A program made the translations under genes and the position numbers. From Enterovibrio norvegicus_B (lineage in GTDB: Bacteria; Pseudomonadota; Gammaproteobacteria; Enterobacterales; Vibrionaceae): 64,000 nt of DNA. The notes under the pieces are model-generated. The model saw only the letters and a list, made by a program, of their open reading frames with translations, was not told where the DNA came from and made no database searches. The stretch lies in the NCBI RefSeq assembly GCF_002876705.1, contig NZ_MDAG01000057.1:708458-772457 (forward strand), in the 5' to 3' direction. Numbering within the stretch: the first letter of the stretch is position 1; each line of letters opens with the position of its first letter. Of this stretch, positions 19,673-28,953 are shown one piece after another.

Positions 19673-19701
19673 TTCAGATAACACTGGCTGAAAATTCAAC
19701 G

Positions 19702-20262
19702 TTACTCCATCATCGGATAGCCCAACAGCATACGATCGATCTCTGCTCTCGCATTGTCATCAACCCCTGCTACACGCTGATAAACGGGCGCTCTGCGGTC
19801 ATCAATCCGAGGGTTTTCCCAACCTTGCGTCGATGCAATGAACGTTTGTGCAAACTCTGCGGAATACCTCAAACAGCCCGCCAACACAGTATCAACATAA
19901 CTTTGCGCAATCGGCTGAATGTAACATGGTGAAATCACCTCATCTGTCACGTAAACATAAACGGGCTCGTCGATAGTAAATGTCTGATCAAGTAGTTGGA
20001 TCCTTTGGCTGTCTAACTCAACGCGCTGATACCCGGCTTCTCGAATATCAAATACCGTTAAGGTTTCGCTGTCGATGTGGATCAGTACGCCGTTGCATTC
20101 ACCCTCAGCTTCTTTGACGACAAGGTGCGACATATTCGGGGACCCCGTTTTTCCCCAGTGACGTTGTAACCCAGAAACCACTGCGGGAACAGCTTGGCCT
20201 GTATCGCCCGTCACCTTTCTAGATTCACCATTAATCAGGCTGCCATAGCCAAAGATATACAT
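19702..20262 (-). CDS. Gamma-glutamylcyclotransferase-like protein
   Basis: This 186-residue protein begins with MYIFGYGSL, the substrate-binding YGSL signature of the GGCT/AIG2/ChaC-like fold. Members release 5-oxoproline from gamma-glutamyl amines or glutathione, but some have other roles. An Asp/Glu-rich middle includes DIREAGYQRVEL, where the catalytic Glu is usually found. It faces away from the carboxypeptidase gene at 20444. The reaction cannot be fixed from sequence alone. Confidence 0.78.
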   Translation of the reverse strand: MYIFGYGSLINGESRKVTGDTGQAVPAVVSGLQRHWGKTGSPNMSHLVVKEAEGECNGVLIHIDSETLTVFDIREAGYQRVELDSQRIQLLDQTFTIDEPVYVYVTDEVISPCYIQPIAQSYVDTVLAGCLRYSAEFAQTFIASTQGWENPRIDDRRAPVYQRVAGVDDNARAEIDRMLLGYPMME

Positions 20263-20443
20263 AATAAAGACCCGTTGTTTTTCTTAAAGAATACGTATTT
20301 CCCACGTGCTACTGTCAAGCATAGCGCCTGAAAAAACAACTTTTTGCAATATACTCCGCTCCAATGCGTCAAAACCATGGCTGATTCCGTTTCACCTGAT
20401 ACTATTTCTCTCATTAAACACTCGCGACAAAACGGAATAGCCC

Positions 20444-21937
20444 ATGGATTCGATGAAAAAACTTGAACAACAATTCAAGAAGCTCTCTAGCTACCAACAC
20501 CTTGCAGCGATTTGTGGTTGGGACCAAGCCGCGATGATGCCATCAGGCGGCAACGATGTCCGCTCGCAAGCCATGAGCGATTTAGCCTTGCTGTGTCACG
20601 AAACGCTCACTGCTAAAGAGATGGGTGAATGGATTGTCGACGCAGAAACCAACATTGCATCACTGAGTGAAACCGACAAAATTAACCTTCGCGAGATGAA
20701 GCGAGTTTGGGAACAAGCCACCGTATTACCCGCCGATCTCGTCGAATCAAAATCATTGCTAGGTTCGGCATGTGAACATGCATGGCGCACACAGCGACCT
20801 AACAACGACTGGGAAGGCTTCTCTGCAAATCTAAAACATGTGGTCGACGTCTCCCGCCAAGAAGCAGAGATTCGCGCGAAGCAAACAGGGTTAAGCCCTT
20901 ATAACGCCATGCTCGATCTCTACGAACCAGGCATGACCACAGAAAAATTAGATGCCTTATTCGGTGATCTCAAAACCTGGCTTCCTCAACTTACCCAATC
21001 AGTGCTCGAAAAACAGAAATCGCTTCACATTGAGCAGCCTCAAGGTCCGTTCGACACAGCATTACAATCCGCACTAGGTAAGCGCTTTATGGATGTGATT
21101 GGGTTCGATTTCAATCATGGTCGCCTTGATGTTAGCGCACACCCGTTTTGTGGCGGCGTACCATCAGATGTTCGCCTCACCACCCGCTACGATGAAGAAG
21201 ATTTCACTTCCGCTATCATGGGCGTCGTCCATGAAACCGGTCATGCCCGGTATGAACAAGGCTTACCGAAAGCCTTCGGTAATTCCCCCGCTGGCGAAGC
21301 ACGCTCTATGGGGATCCATGAAAGCCAGAGTCTGTTTTTTGAAATGCAGTTAGGAAGAAACCCACTTTTCGTCGAGCACCTCGCCAAAATGGCAGCAGAA
21401 GCGTTTGGTCGACAATCTGATTCTGCATTCACCGTCGATAACATGAACGCACTCTACAATCGCGTTCAACCCGGTTTCATTCGCGTAGATGCAGATGAAG
21501 TGACCTACCCAGCGCACGTCATTCTTCGTTACGAAATCGAACGTGACCTGATGGAAGGCAACATCAGCGTCGAAGATATCCCTGAACGTTGGGATAAGAA
21601 AATGCAGGAATACCTCGGCCTCACCACCAAAGGCAACTATCAGTATGGTTGTATGCAGGATATCCACTGGACCGACGGAAGTTTTGGCTATTTTCCGTCT
21701 TACACATTAGGTGCCATGTATGCGGCGCAATTCATGGCTGCAATGCGTAAAACCGTCGATGTGGACGCGTGCTTAAAGAACCTCGATTTGGCACCAATCA
21801 GTGCATGGTTGGAAGAGAATGTTTGGTCCAAAGGTTCAACGCTTTCCACCGAAGAGCTCGTCATTCAGGCAACGGGCGAACCGCTGAATCCTGAGTACTT
21901 TAAGCAACATTTGATTGATCGTTACTTGAATGATTAA
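20444..21937 (+). CDS. M32-family metallocarboxypeptidase (carboxypeptidase Taq)
   Basis: This 497-residue cytoplasmic zinc carboxypeptidase has the HExxH motif HETGHARYEQG near residue 263, followed by HESQSLFFEMQLGRNPLF, which supplies the third zinc ligand. GGNDVRSQAM near the N-terminus and a conserved I..DEVTYPAHVILRYEIERDL segment are family marks. GGAAT lies upstream of the ATG at 20444. The length matches family members (about 500). It probably trims peptides from the C-terminus. Confidence 0.92.
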   Translation: MDSMKKLEQQFKKLSSYQHLAAICGWDQAAMMPSGGNDVRSQAMSDLALLCHETLTAKEMGEWIVDAETNIASLSETDKINLREMKRVWEQATVLPADLVESKSLLGSACEHAWRTQRPNNDWEGFSANLKHVVDVSRQEAEIRAKQTGLSPYNAMLDLYEPGMTTEKLDALFGDLKTWLPQLTQSVLEKQKSLHIEQPQGPFDTALQSALGKRFMDVIGFDFNHGRLDVSAHPFCGGVPSDVRLTTRYDEEDFTSAIMGVVHETGHARYEQGLPKAFGNSPAGEARSMGIHESQSLFFEMQLGRNPLFVEHLAKMAAEAFGRQSDSAFTVDNMNALYNRVQPGFIRVDADEVTYPAHVILRYEIERDLMEGNISVEDIPERWDKKMQEYLGLTTKGNYQYGCMQDIHWTDGSFGYFPSYTLGAMYAAQFMAAMRKTVDVDACLKNLDLAPISAWLEENVWSKGSTLSTEELVIQATGEPLNPEYFKQHLIDRYLND

Positions 21938-21945
21938 TTGACCAT

Positions 21946-21977
21946 AAGCGCAGCCGAGTGCTGCGCTTGTGATTTTT
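21946..21977 (+). terminator. Probable terminator of the carboxypeptidase gene
   Basis: AAGCGCAGC-CGAGT-GCTGCGCTT forms a nine-base stem eight bases past the stop codon, followed by a modest T-run. Confidence 0.7.
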
Positions 21978-22642
21978 AAGCAAAAGCGGCATTTTAAAAA
22001 AACCAGATGTCATCTTAATTTTTACGCCGCACATGTATTAATCTCGCGTCAAATAAACTAGATAACGTTGACTTTTAACTGCCTTACAGATGGCGAAGAA
22101 TAGAGCCAAACCGCACCTCAAACTATTATCCCGCGTCGTAAATACAATAAGATCACGATTCGCCGAAATTTAACAGATGAAGGAATTTGTCGGATTAAAT
22201 ATAGGATGGAAACCTTTGAACAAATTAATATTGCCATAGAATTTATCTACACAATTCACTCCATCTAAGGTCTTCTTTTTTGGCTTTGTGTCCTAAGCAG
22301 AAAAACTCACTGCGTTTACGGATGAATGATTGCTCACTGAAGTCAATCAAAAAGCCTCTTGTAATCACCCTTCAAGCCCTTTCCAAGCTCCTTTGGGCAC
22401 TTTTGGGGTTGTTCTTCTTCAACCACACTTTGAGCCTAAATCCATATCGCCATGAAACGGACAAAGCCATACATTTTCTAACGCGTATACCTTGGTTTCT
22501 ATTCATTCATTGTTTTCTCAAATGGCGTTACTTAACCAACAACACCAATCGAAAGTATTGAAAATTGGAATAATAAAAATACACCAAATCGTCACGAGCA
22601 AATATAAGGCCAAGCACATTAAGAAAAACAGTAACAACTATA
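21978..22642. other. Long gene-poor intergenic stretch
   Basis: About 660 AT-rich bases. A frame at 22280-22561 would encode 93 residues, but only from a TTG start without a ribosome-binding site, so I do not call it. No repeat or RNA structure was recognised. Confidence 0.5.
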
Positions 22643-22741
22643 ATGAAAACCATTGTTAGAGTAACGCTTTGGCTAATGTCCATTTCTACTTACTCAATGC
22701 ACGCATACCCAAGCAATGGAATTGTTGATGACTTCTTTTAA
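22643..22741 (+). CDS. Possible 32-residue secreted leader peptide upstream of the HTTM gene
   Basis: A short frame begins MKTIVRVTLWLMSISTYSMH and reads like a signal peptide, with a basic start and hydrophobic core, then a short polar tail. It overlaps the start of the HTTM gene by 14 bases, an arrangement compatible with translational coupling. The ribosome-binding site is weak. It could be a real small protein, a leader peptide, or chance. Confidence 0.35.
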   Translation: MKTIVRVTLWLMSISTYSMHAYPSNGIVDDFF

Positions 22742-24530
22742 AACAGTATTCGGTATCGACTTACGTACATTGGCGTTGTTCCGTATCGGTCTCGCCTTAA
22801 TGATTCTGATTGATCTGATCAGTAGAGCGCGTGATATCACTGCGTTCTATACGGATGACGGGTTACTTAGTCGCACAGCATCCATGACGATCTCCTCAGA
22901 ATATCGGCTTTCACTTTACTGGATGAATGGCAGTGAATGGTTCGCCACACTACTCTTTGTAGTTGCTGCATTCGTCGCACTCCTGCTTCTCGTTGGCTAC
23001 AAATCCAGAGTCATGGCATTCATTAGCTGGATTTTTCTTTTCTCTATCGTAAATCGAAACAGTGTGATTGTGAGTGGCGGTGATGTACTGCTCGTCGTTA
23101 TGAGTTTTTGGGCCATCCTATTGCCTATTGGTGCAAGATTTTCAATAGATAGTTCGCTAAATCGTCGATATAAGGCGGACGAAAATGCAATACCTGCCGA
23201 CCACAAATACTTCTCAGTTGTCTCGGTCGCCGTTCTTCTTCAAGTAATGTATTTGTATTTTTTCACCGCATTATTGAAAACATCAGATGACTGGCGGGTC
23301 ACCATGGACGCCGCATACTATGCGGTTCATATCGATCAACTCGCCACCGTATTTGCCGTTTGGATGAGAGACTTTCCGCTGCTTTTGACCTTTGGCACTT
23401 ACTTCGTCTGGTATCTAGAAATCATTGCGATCTTTCTGGTTTTCTCACCTATTTTCCACGTTCAATTACGATTGTTGACACTTGCACTCTTGATCATCAT
23501 GCACAGTGCCTTCTTCTTTTCTCTTCACATCGTGCTTTTCCCGTTTATCGACTTTATGTCACTGAGCTTACTCATACCGGGAGTGTGTTGGGACTGGTTA
23601 GCCAAATTCAATGCCAAACCTAAACGGAGAGACATCGTTATTTTCTATGATGAAGGCTGTGGTTTCTGCAAAAAAACCTGCCTCATACTGAGGAACTTTC
23701 TTCTCCCAGACAGTGTAAAAATGCATCCTGCACAGCAGAACCCCGACATTTATCCCATCATGGAACGAGAAAACAGCTGGGTACTTCGCGATCATCAAGG
23801 TGGCTTACATACTCACTGGAATGGCGTTCAATACCTGTTTAAGGTGTCGATCCTTTTTAGACCCATCGGTATTGTGATGGGATGGAAACCCCTATTGGTA
23901 ATTGGAAATAAACTCTATCGTTGGATAGCAGATAACCGAGACAAAATGGGAAGAATCACCGAGCGTTTTCTGCCTTATAACGACCAAAAAGATCACGCAG
24001 GCTACATAGAAAATTGCGTGGCCTTGGGTGCCCTTTACATTGTGACTTACTACAACATTAGCGGTGTTCAACAGTTTCACATTAAACGCCCACAACATGT
24101 TTCGATACCCGCTAAGGTACTTCGCATTGATCAACACTGGGGTATGTTTGCGCCTTCCCCCTTTAAGTACACCTTGATGCCCGTCATCGAAGGCAAAACC
24201 AGAGGGAAAAACGTGGTTGATGTTTGGAAGATGAACGTTGAGCCACCTAGGCGGGTAATACCAGAACTTCTATCCACTGAGTTCAAAAATTATCGTTGGA
24301 GAAAATACTTTGGCAGGCTGCAGTCTAAACGTAACAAGCAAGTGCTTGCAGGTTATGGCGGCTATCTTTGCAAAAAGTGGAATAGCCAAGTCTTACCCAA
24401 AGAAAAGCAGTTGGCGTCATTCACTATAGAGTTTGAACGATTGAGAACCATGCCAAACTATATGCCGCGTAAACCTTCAACAGTAAAGGTATGGACACAT
24501 TGGTGTTTCAAAGAGTACGCAAAAAAATAG
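22728..24530 (+). CDS. HTTM (gamma-carboxylase-like) membrane protein fused to a DCC domain
   Basis: This 600-residue protein has an HTTM-type membrane region with several helices in about residues 1-300, related to the membrane part of vitamin K-dependent gamma-carboxylases. From about residue 304 a DCC (DUF393) domain follows, with the thioredoxin-like motif FYDEGCGFCKK. A C-terminal domain of about 180 residues follows. ATG at 22728 has ATGGA nine bases upstream. HTTM and DCC genes are often neighbours; here they form one chain. The biochemical role is unknown; redox chemistry at the membrane is a reasonable inference. Confidence 0.8.
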   Translation: MTSFKTVFGIDLRTLALFRIGLALMILIDLISRARDITAFYTDDGLLSRTASMTISSEYRLSLYWMNGSEWFATLLFVVAAFVALLLLVGYKSRVMAFISWIFLFSIVNRNSVIVSGGDVLLVVMSFWAILLPIGARFSIDSSLNRRYKADENAIPADHKYFSVVSVAVLLQVMYLYFFTALLKTSDDWRVTMDAAYYAVHIDQLATVFAVWMRDFPLLLTFGTYFVWYLEIIAIFLVFSPIFHVQLRLLTLALLIIMHSAFFFSLHIVLFPFIDFMSLSLLIPGVCWDWLAKFNAKPKRRDIVIFYDEGCGFCKKTCLILRNFLLPDSVKMHPAQQNPDIYPIMERENSWVLRDHQGGLHTHWNGVQYLFKVSILFRPIGIVMGWKPLLVIGNKLYRWIADNRDKMGRITERFLPYNDQKDHAGYIENCVALGALYIVTYYNISGVQQFHIKRPQHVSIPAKVLRIDQHWGMFAPSPFKYTLMPVIEGKTRGKNVVDVWKMNVEPPRRVIPELLSTEFKNYRWRKYFGRLQSKRNKQVLAGYGGYLCKKWNSQVLPKEKQLASFTIEFERLRTMPNYMPRKPSTVKVWTHWCFKEYAKK

Positions 24531-24610
24531 GACAATAATTCCAGCAAGGTATCACAGCCAATTGTGTTCAGCGCAACGCATGACAGCCATGAGCAACATC
24601 AACGCCATAA

Positions 24611-24646
24611 AACGGTGGCCAATCTTACATGGCCACCGTTTTTCTA
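24611..24646. terminator. Bidirectional terminator between the HTTM and DUF3293 genes
   Basis: AACGGTGGCC and GGCCACCGTT form a perfect ten-base stem around a ten-base loop, with T-runs suited to both convergent genes. Confidence 0.88.
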
Positions 24647-25054
24647 CCTAAGCCATACCAACTCAGAAAACCCCGATTGATCGCCAACAACAATGGCATT
24701 TTGCCTAAACGTCCGTCCCAGTGATGCCGCCTGTGGTAAAGAAATATTAAAGACAAAGAAGCTGGCTTCGGGCTGCCAACTATCATCTGCAGGTACACCC
24801 TCTGCAGAGAGGTGCTTAAAGCCCAAACGTGTTAACTCCCGACCAAGTGTTTGGTTGGCGTCAAGGTTAAACTCATCGTCTGCCTCTTGTGAATGTGGGT
24901 TAAAACCTGTTATCACAGCCCAAGTATCGATCCCGTTGTCTTCACACAATGTAACCAACGCCTTGTTGTGTTGCTTAATGCGGATATCGACCTCAAAAGA
25001 TGGGGAATACACGCGATAAATGGTGCTTAAATACGCTTGCTCAAACTGCAACAT
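24644..25054 (-). CDS. DUF3293 domain-containing protein
   Basis: This 136-residue protein has the DUF3293 pattern: an early Y......I.....IRI segment, AVITGFNPHSQ in the middle, N..LGREL, and a C-terminal SFFVFNISLPQAASLGRTFRQNAIVVG. Function is unknown. I start at 25054 because AAGGAG lies seven bases upstream; the start overlaps the previous gene by 14 bases, so the two are translationally linked. It closes the operon with the adenosylhomocysteinase-like gene. Confidence 0.8.
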   Translation of the reverse strand: MLQFEQAYLSTIYRVYSPSFEVDIRIKQHNKALVTLCEDNGIDTWAVITGFNPHSQEADDEFNLDANQTLGRELTRLGFKHLSAEGVPADDSWQPEASFFVFNISLPQAASLGRTFRQNAIVVGDQSGFSELVWLR

Positions 25055-25925
25055 GACGCGACTCCTTCTTGGGTTCACAAAAACTAATGTAAGGATCCCA
25101 CCCAATTATTTCCTCAGCGCAAACGTGCTGCTCATCATCTAGGTAGACCTTCACCCCGCTTACGTAGTCTGGCATCAAGAACGTTTTCTGTTCCGCAAAT
25201 GGCCTCTGATCAGGCGCAAGCCAGGCGCTATCGTTTTCAGTTATGAGTTGATTGTCACGATTTCGCATGTGAGGCCCCCAATTTACCCAACTATTTTGCC
25301 CTCGTGTTTCCGTGGTAATCGCAGCGCGAGCCAAAGGAGAAAACATCCTAGAGTGAACCAACCACGCCATGTCCTCACCTAACGGGCCAAAGCTATAACC
25401 GTAGGAAGCATGTCCGAAAATATCATGGACGATACGAAAGACATCGTTAACCAAGAGCTCATAGTCGCCGACCGTCACACCTGTGCTTTCTAACATCGGA
25501 TGATGTTCGTGTGGTGTTGATTCACCAAAAGCACTTTGTGTCGGCAAAAAGTACATATGAAAATTGAGCAAATCCAAAAGCATTTCTGAGCTAGATGCAT
25601 ACGGTTCACCGCTAAAAAAATAGGGTTCTACCGTCAATGCCATCTTACTTTGTTGCAAAAACTCAAATTGAGCCATCACTTCATCAATCATTTTTTGATA
25701 GGCCGCCGTCACCAAAACATTTTGAGGCAGAGACTCAGCCGAATCATAAATATCCGCAATTTGAATGCCGATGTTGGCGCTCAAAGTATCACTGGTGTTG
25801 AAACTGTAATGAGGGATCTTGTGGTGATTTTTATACGCAGATTCTACTTCGGTAAAAATTGCACATCTTCCACCATGACGCGCTTTCTTTTTGCATTCCG
25901 TCAATAGCGCCTTAAGCTGCTTCAT
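25041..25925 (-). CDS. Possible mononuclear non-haem iron enzyme (HDIFGH protein)
   Basis: I do not recognise this 294-residue protein with certainty. It contains VNDVFRIVHDIFGHASYGYS near the middle and an acidic residue 39 positions after the first His, in TTETRGQNSW. Aromatic amino-acid hydroxylases hold iron by HDxxGH plus a Glu about 46 residues later, so a 2-His-1-carboxylate site is plausible. A second His-rich stretch is HEHHPM. The start codon overlaps the upstream stop (ATGA), so it is made together with the adenosylhomocysteinase-like protein. No pterin-binding region is evident. Confidence 0.6.
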   Translation of the reverse strand: MKQLKALLTECKKKARHGGRCAIFTEVESAYKNHHKIPHYSFNTSDTLSANIGIQIADIYDSAESLPQNVLVTAAYQKMIDEVMAQFEFLQQSKMALTVEPYFFSGEPYASSSEMLLDLLNFHMYFLPTQSAFGESTPHEHHPMLESTGVTVGDYELLVNDVFRIVHDIFGHASYGYSFGPLGEDMAWLVHSRMFSPLARAAITTETRGQNSWVNWGPHMRNRDNQLITENDSAWLAPDQRPFAEQKTFLMPDYVSGVKVYLDDEQHVCAEEIIGWDPYISFCEPKKESRHVAV

Positions 25926-26977
25926 ATATGCGCTCCCTCTTGGTGAAGGCGTTGCCACTGCGCGACCAATTCATTCGCAATAAAATCAGGGAATGCATGC
26001 ACACCAGGCGCTAACCGAGAAAAACTCAACAAGTCTACGCCCAAGTTGTGTGAGTAAAAGACGGGATCGAGATAGTGCATTAAGGTAGGGCTATCAACAA
26101 AAAAGTTGATGGGCTTAGCACCACACATTACTCGACCAGCAGGAAAACTTGCACCAAATTCATCCTCCCCGCCCATATTCGCGAGGTACTGTGCGTTAAG
26201 AAACGCCCGCGCATCGTAATTGTCAGATACCACACTCTCAATACCCGTTGCAGTCACAATGCAAAACGCTTTCCCTGCCGCGGCCTCAACGAGTGATTTA
26301 TCAGCAGCATTGATGGCATCAAAGCCCTTTTCCTTCGCTAACGCTAAGTGTTCAAGTTTTTTGTCTACGACAGAAATATTGGATGTGTGTGGCTGCAAAT
26401 GGTGTGCAATCCCCTGACCCACTTTCCCATATCCCATGACCAAGAAGTGCTGGCCATCGAGAGTGGTTCCCGTCAGTTCACTGAATGCACGAACAAACGC
26501 TTCTCCCGTACCTAGCATCGCTTCGAGCGCCTTTACCTTACTCATGTCCACGGATATAACCGGGTAATCGATGTTTGCAGCAGTATATTTGTTCGTCCCC
26601 GTGCCCGTGATTTCGACGCAACCAATACTGGGCCTGACCTTTCCTATCAACTCGCCTGCACAATCAAGGCAAATATCTACCTGTACTCCCTCAGGAACGT
26701 CATCAAACCAACGTCCACCCGCTTGAACAAATTGATGAAGCAGGCCGGGCTGTACGTCCATAAAACTTGGGGAAGTCACCAGTACCTCAGCACCGCCCGC
26801 ATACAACACTTCGAGCTTGATTAAGGTTTCATGGGTAAGAGGTAAATTATGTAATATCGTTTTGCCCGCATAAGGCTTATCCCTCTGCACTCTTCTAAGT
26901 TGTTGATTAAGAAAAGTTAAGGATATAGGGCTATATTCTCGTTTGATTTCTTGAATTAATTGAATGAGCTTTGTCAT
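25922..26977 (-). CDS. Adenosylhomocysteinase-like NAD-binding protein
   Basis: This 351-residue protein resembles S-adenosylhomocysteine hydrolase but is shorter than the roughly 430-480 residues usual for that enzyme. The NAD-binding motif GYGKVGQGIAHHL lies near residue 184, followed by VVDKKLEHLALAKEKGFDAI and a typical NMGGEDEFG where the true enzymes have N.GHFD.EI. The GHFD change suggests a different substrate. ATG at 26977 has GAGGA upstream. It is first in a three-gene operon with the HDIFGH protein and DUF3293. Confidence 0.72.
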   Translation of the reverse strand: MTKLIQLIQEIKREYSPISLTFLNQQLRRVQRDKPYAGKTILHNLPLTHETLIKLEVLYAGGAEVLVTSPSFMDVQPGLLHQFVQAGGRWFDDVPEGVQVDICLDCAGELIGKVRPSIGCVEITGTGTNKYTAANIDYPVISVDMSKVKALEAMLGTGEAFVRAFSELTGTTLDGQHFLVMGYGKVGQGIAHHLQPHTSNISVVDKKLEHLALAKEKGFDAINAADKSLVEAAAGKAFCIVTATGIESVVSDNYDARAFLNAQYLANMGGEDEFGASFPAGRVMCGAKPINFFVDSPTLMHYLDPVFYSHNLGVDLLSFSRLAPGVHAFPDFIANELVAQWQRLHQEGAHI

Positions 26978-27360
26978 CACGTCCTCTATTCGATATGTCT
27001 AACTTTTTTGAAAAGGCTGACCCTTCCAGAAATTTAAGAGGGCGTTAGATGACAAAAAATTTCACGCAATCAATCTCATATAGATTTATATAAATTTTGT
27101 CGCATATTAGATGCTAAGAAAGGGAAAAGACGACAATGCCTACAATTTCATATAAAGGTGTAGGCTTAACATGCGCGAACGCAGCCAAGAGACCAACATC
27201 GCTTCAGGAGCGTGATATCAATTGCAACCATAAACGTTCGTTTTACCTTCAACCGCACACCCGATAAATGTGGACTTATAAGGCAAGGCACGTATGATTC
27301 CGGTCAAGGTTACAATGAAGCAAACCTACTGTTTGTTTAAAGATAAGATTTAACTCAGCC
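26978..27360. promoter_or_regulatory. Divergent intergenic region
   Basis: About 380 bases between divergent genes, AT-rich at 27055-27120. It must contain both promoters. No repeat or operator stands out. Confidence 0.35.
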
Positions 27361-27927
27361 ATGATTAGAGATACAACACTTGCGCCTTTCAGCCGATGGA
27401 CAAAACCCTTTGTTTCAGAAGTTGCGGTGATTATTAACTTATTGAAAGACAATGGGTACGACGCTGTTCAACTTGCGAAAGTAACGGGGTTGCAACCAAA
27501 GAACGTCAATGCTTGGACTGCTCGTTACAAAAACGAACCAGACAACCTTTCCTCTATCCCTTACCCATGCTGGTGTTTCCTATGTGCTCTGGTTGGTAAG
27601 CCGAACATTCAAAGCAACGGTGACGTTATAGAAGTGAATGTGAGAAAGGTGCTGTCTTACTTCAAGCCAACGGCATTTAGACCAAACGACAAGTTTCTTT
27701 GCCCTACTCAAGAGCAATTCAGTAATCTGATTGATAATGACAATTATGATTCGCTAACAACCGAGAAGCTTTCGACAGTTTTCCACTGGAACGCATCGAA
27801 CTTTGCACACGGTGTTGCGAATGGGTCACTGCCATTTTTGAACTGGAGCTTAATCGTCATGACGATGGGTATCGACATTCAAAAAATGATCCTGAAAGAT
27901 CTCGAAGGTGATGTCTCTATCGACTAA
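27361..27927 (+). CDS. Hypothetical protein with possible N-terminal helix-turn-helix
   Basis: This 188-residue protein has a segment YDAVQLAKVTGLQPKNVNAW near residue 36 that resembles a helix-turn-helix (Ala-x-x-x-Gly pattern), and a second candidate, FHWNASNFAHGVANG, near 138. This suggests a DNA-binding regulator, but I know no family for it. It is a single gene with a strong terminator. Confidence in the gene is high; in the function, low. Confidence 0.65.
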   Translation: MIRDTTLAPFSRWTKPFVSEVAVIINLLKDNGYDAVQLAKVTGLQPKNVNAWTARYKNEPDNLSSIPYPCWCFLCALVGKPNIQSNGDVIEVNVRKVLSYFKPTAFRPNDKFLCPTQEQFSNLIDNDNYDSLTTEKLSTVFHWNASNFAHGVANGSLPFLNWSLIVMTMGIDIQKMILKDLEGDVSID

Positions 27928-27950
27928 GCGAAAGCCCTTCGTCTACAAAT

Positions 27951-27980
27951 AAAAAAGCCGACACGACGTCGGCTTTTTTT
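27951..27980. terminator. Strong bidirectional terminator
   Basis: AAAAAAGCCGAC-ACGAC-GTCGGCTTTTTT is a perfect 12-base stem with T-runs, between convergent genes. Confidence 0.93.
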
Positions 27981-27997
27981 GATCTATTGAGGGGGAG

Positions 27998-28519
27998 TTA
28001 CCACATCAAATCATCTGGAATTTTGAAGTCCGCATATGGGTCATCTTCGTCAATGGCTTGCTCATCAACGGTGTTGTTCACAATGATGGTGTCTTCATCA
28101 CGTTGACTGATTTTATCTGCCACAACACCAGGGACAATGGCATACCCATCAAGGTAACGTGCAATTGCCAAACGACCGTTAACAAGCTGTGCTTGCGTTT
28201 CTTTGTTCACGTAAAGCTTCTTAACAAGCGTGCCATCAGTAAAGTTATAACCGATGTCGCCATCTCTACGATCAATCTTGTTCATTTCGACAAGTTGCTT
28301 CACTTGAGCCATGACTGCTTTCTTCTGAGCGTCCGACTCCTTCTGACGATTCAGCGCTTGATCTTGAGCAACTTGAGCAATACGTTTTTCCTCAACCGCC
28401 GCTTTCGCTTCTTTCGCCATAGTGCGTGATTTTTTCGATGTCTTACCGGCTTTTTTCATTTTCTTTTTGTCGATCAGGCCAGCCTGTAACATTTGTTCTT
28501 GTAACGATAGTTTTGCCAT
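27998..28519 (-). CDS. DUF2058 family protein (YaiL-like)
   Basis: This 173-residue protein begins MAKLSLQEQMLQAGLIDKKK and continues with a long Lys/Ala-rich charged helix (about 20-75), the standard DUF2058 pattern. The C-terminal half is a compact domain with DIGYNFTDG and YAIVPG. The family is called a nucleoprotein or polynucleotide-associated protein in enterobacteria. It is a single gene, convergent with the hypothetical regulator. Confidence 0.85.
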   Translation of the reverse strand: MAKLSLQEQMLQAGLIDKKKMKKAGKTSKKSRTMAKEAKAAVEEKRIAQVAQDQALNRQKESDAQKKAVMAQVKQLVEMNKIDRRDGDIGYNFTDGTLVKKLYVNKETQAQLVNGRLAIARYLDGYAIVPGVVADKISQRDEDTIIVNNTVDEQAIDEDDPYADFKIPDDLMW

Positions 28520-28953
28520 TTTGACTCCGTCGCGGGCATCATTTCCCCGTTTTGTTGATAGCGGAATAATACCACTGAAGTCGCCCTAGAAATAAGCGAA
28601 AACTGGATCGCACCTTCGAATTGTCACCGCATTTGGTGCACTTAACGGCATGTCACTACGCACCTCATAAACACTGTCAACCACATATGTATATGAATGA
28701 GAAATGCATAATTTGCCATGCTAACAAGGTCTATTTTTGTCACGGTTACGCCTTAACAATAAGACATCCTGTTGAATTCCAGAATATTAGAAACGCCAGA
28801 ACCACTCTCTATCACCATGAATAAATTAAATATATTACAAAAAAACCATAGGAACGCACACGCTTGCCATGCCCATTGGTTTGTTGATTTATCAACATGG
28901 TCACATATAATTTCCTGCCGTTTTAACTGGGCATTTTTAGTCATAAGGTAACG
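28520..28953. other. Intergenic region upstream of the TcpP-like gene
   Basis: About 430 AT-rich bases between divergent genes. It should hold both promoters. Apart from low-complexity A/T tracts at 28820-28850, I see nothing in it. Confidence 0.4.

Noticed and set aside
22280..22561. 93-residue frame upstream of the HTTM gene
   Set aside because: It starts with TTG, has no ribosome-binding site, and shows no family pattern.
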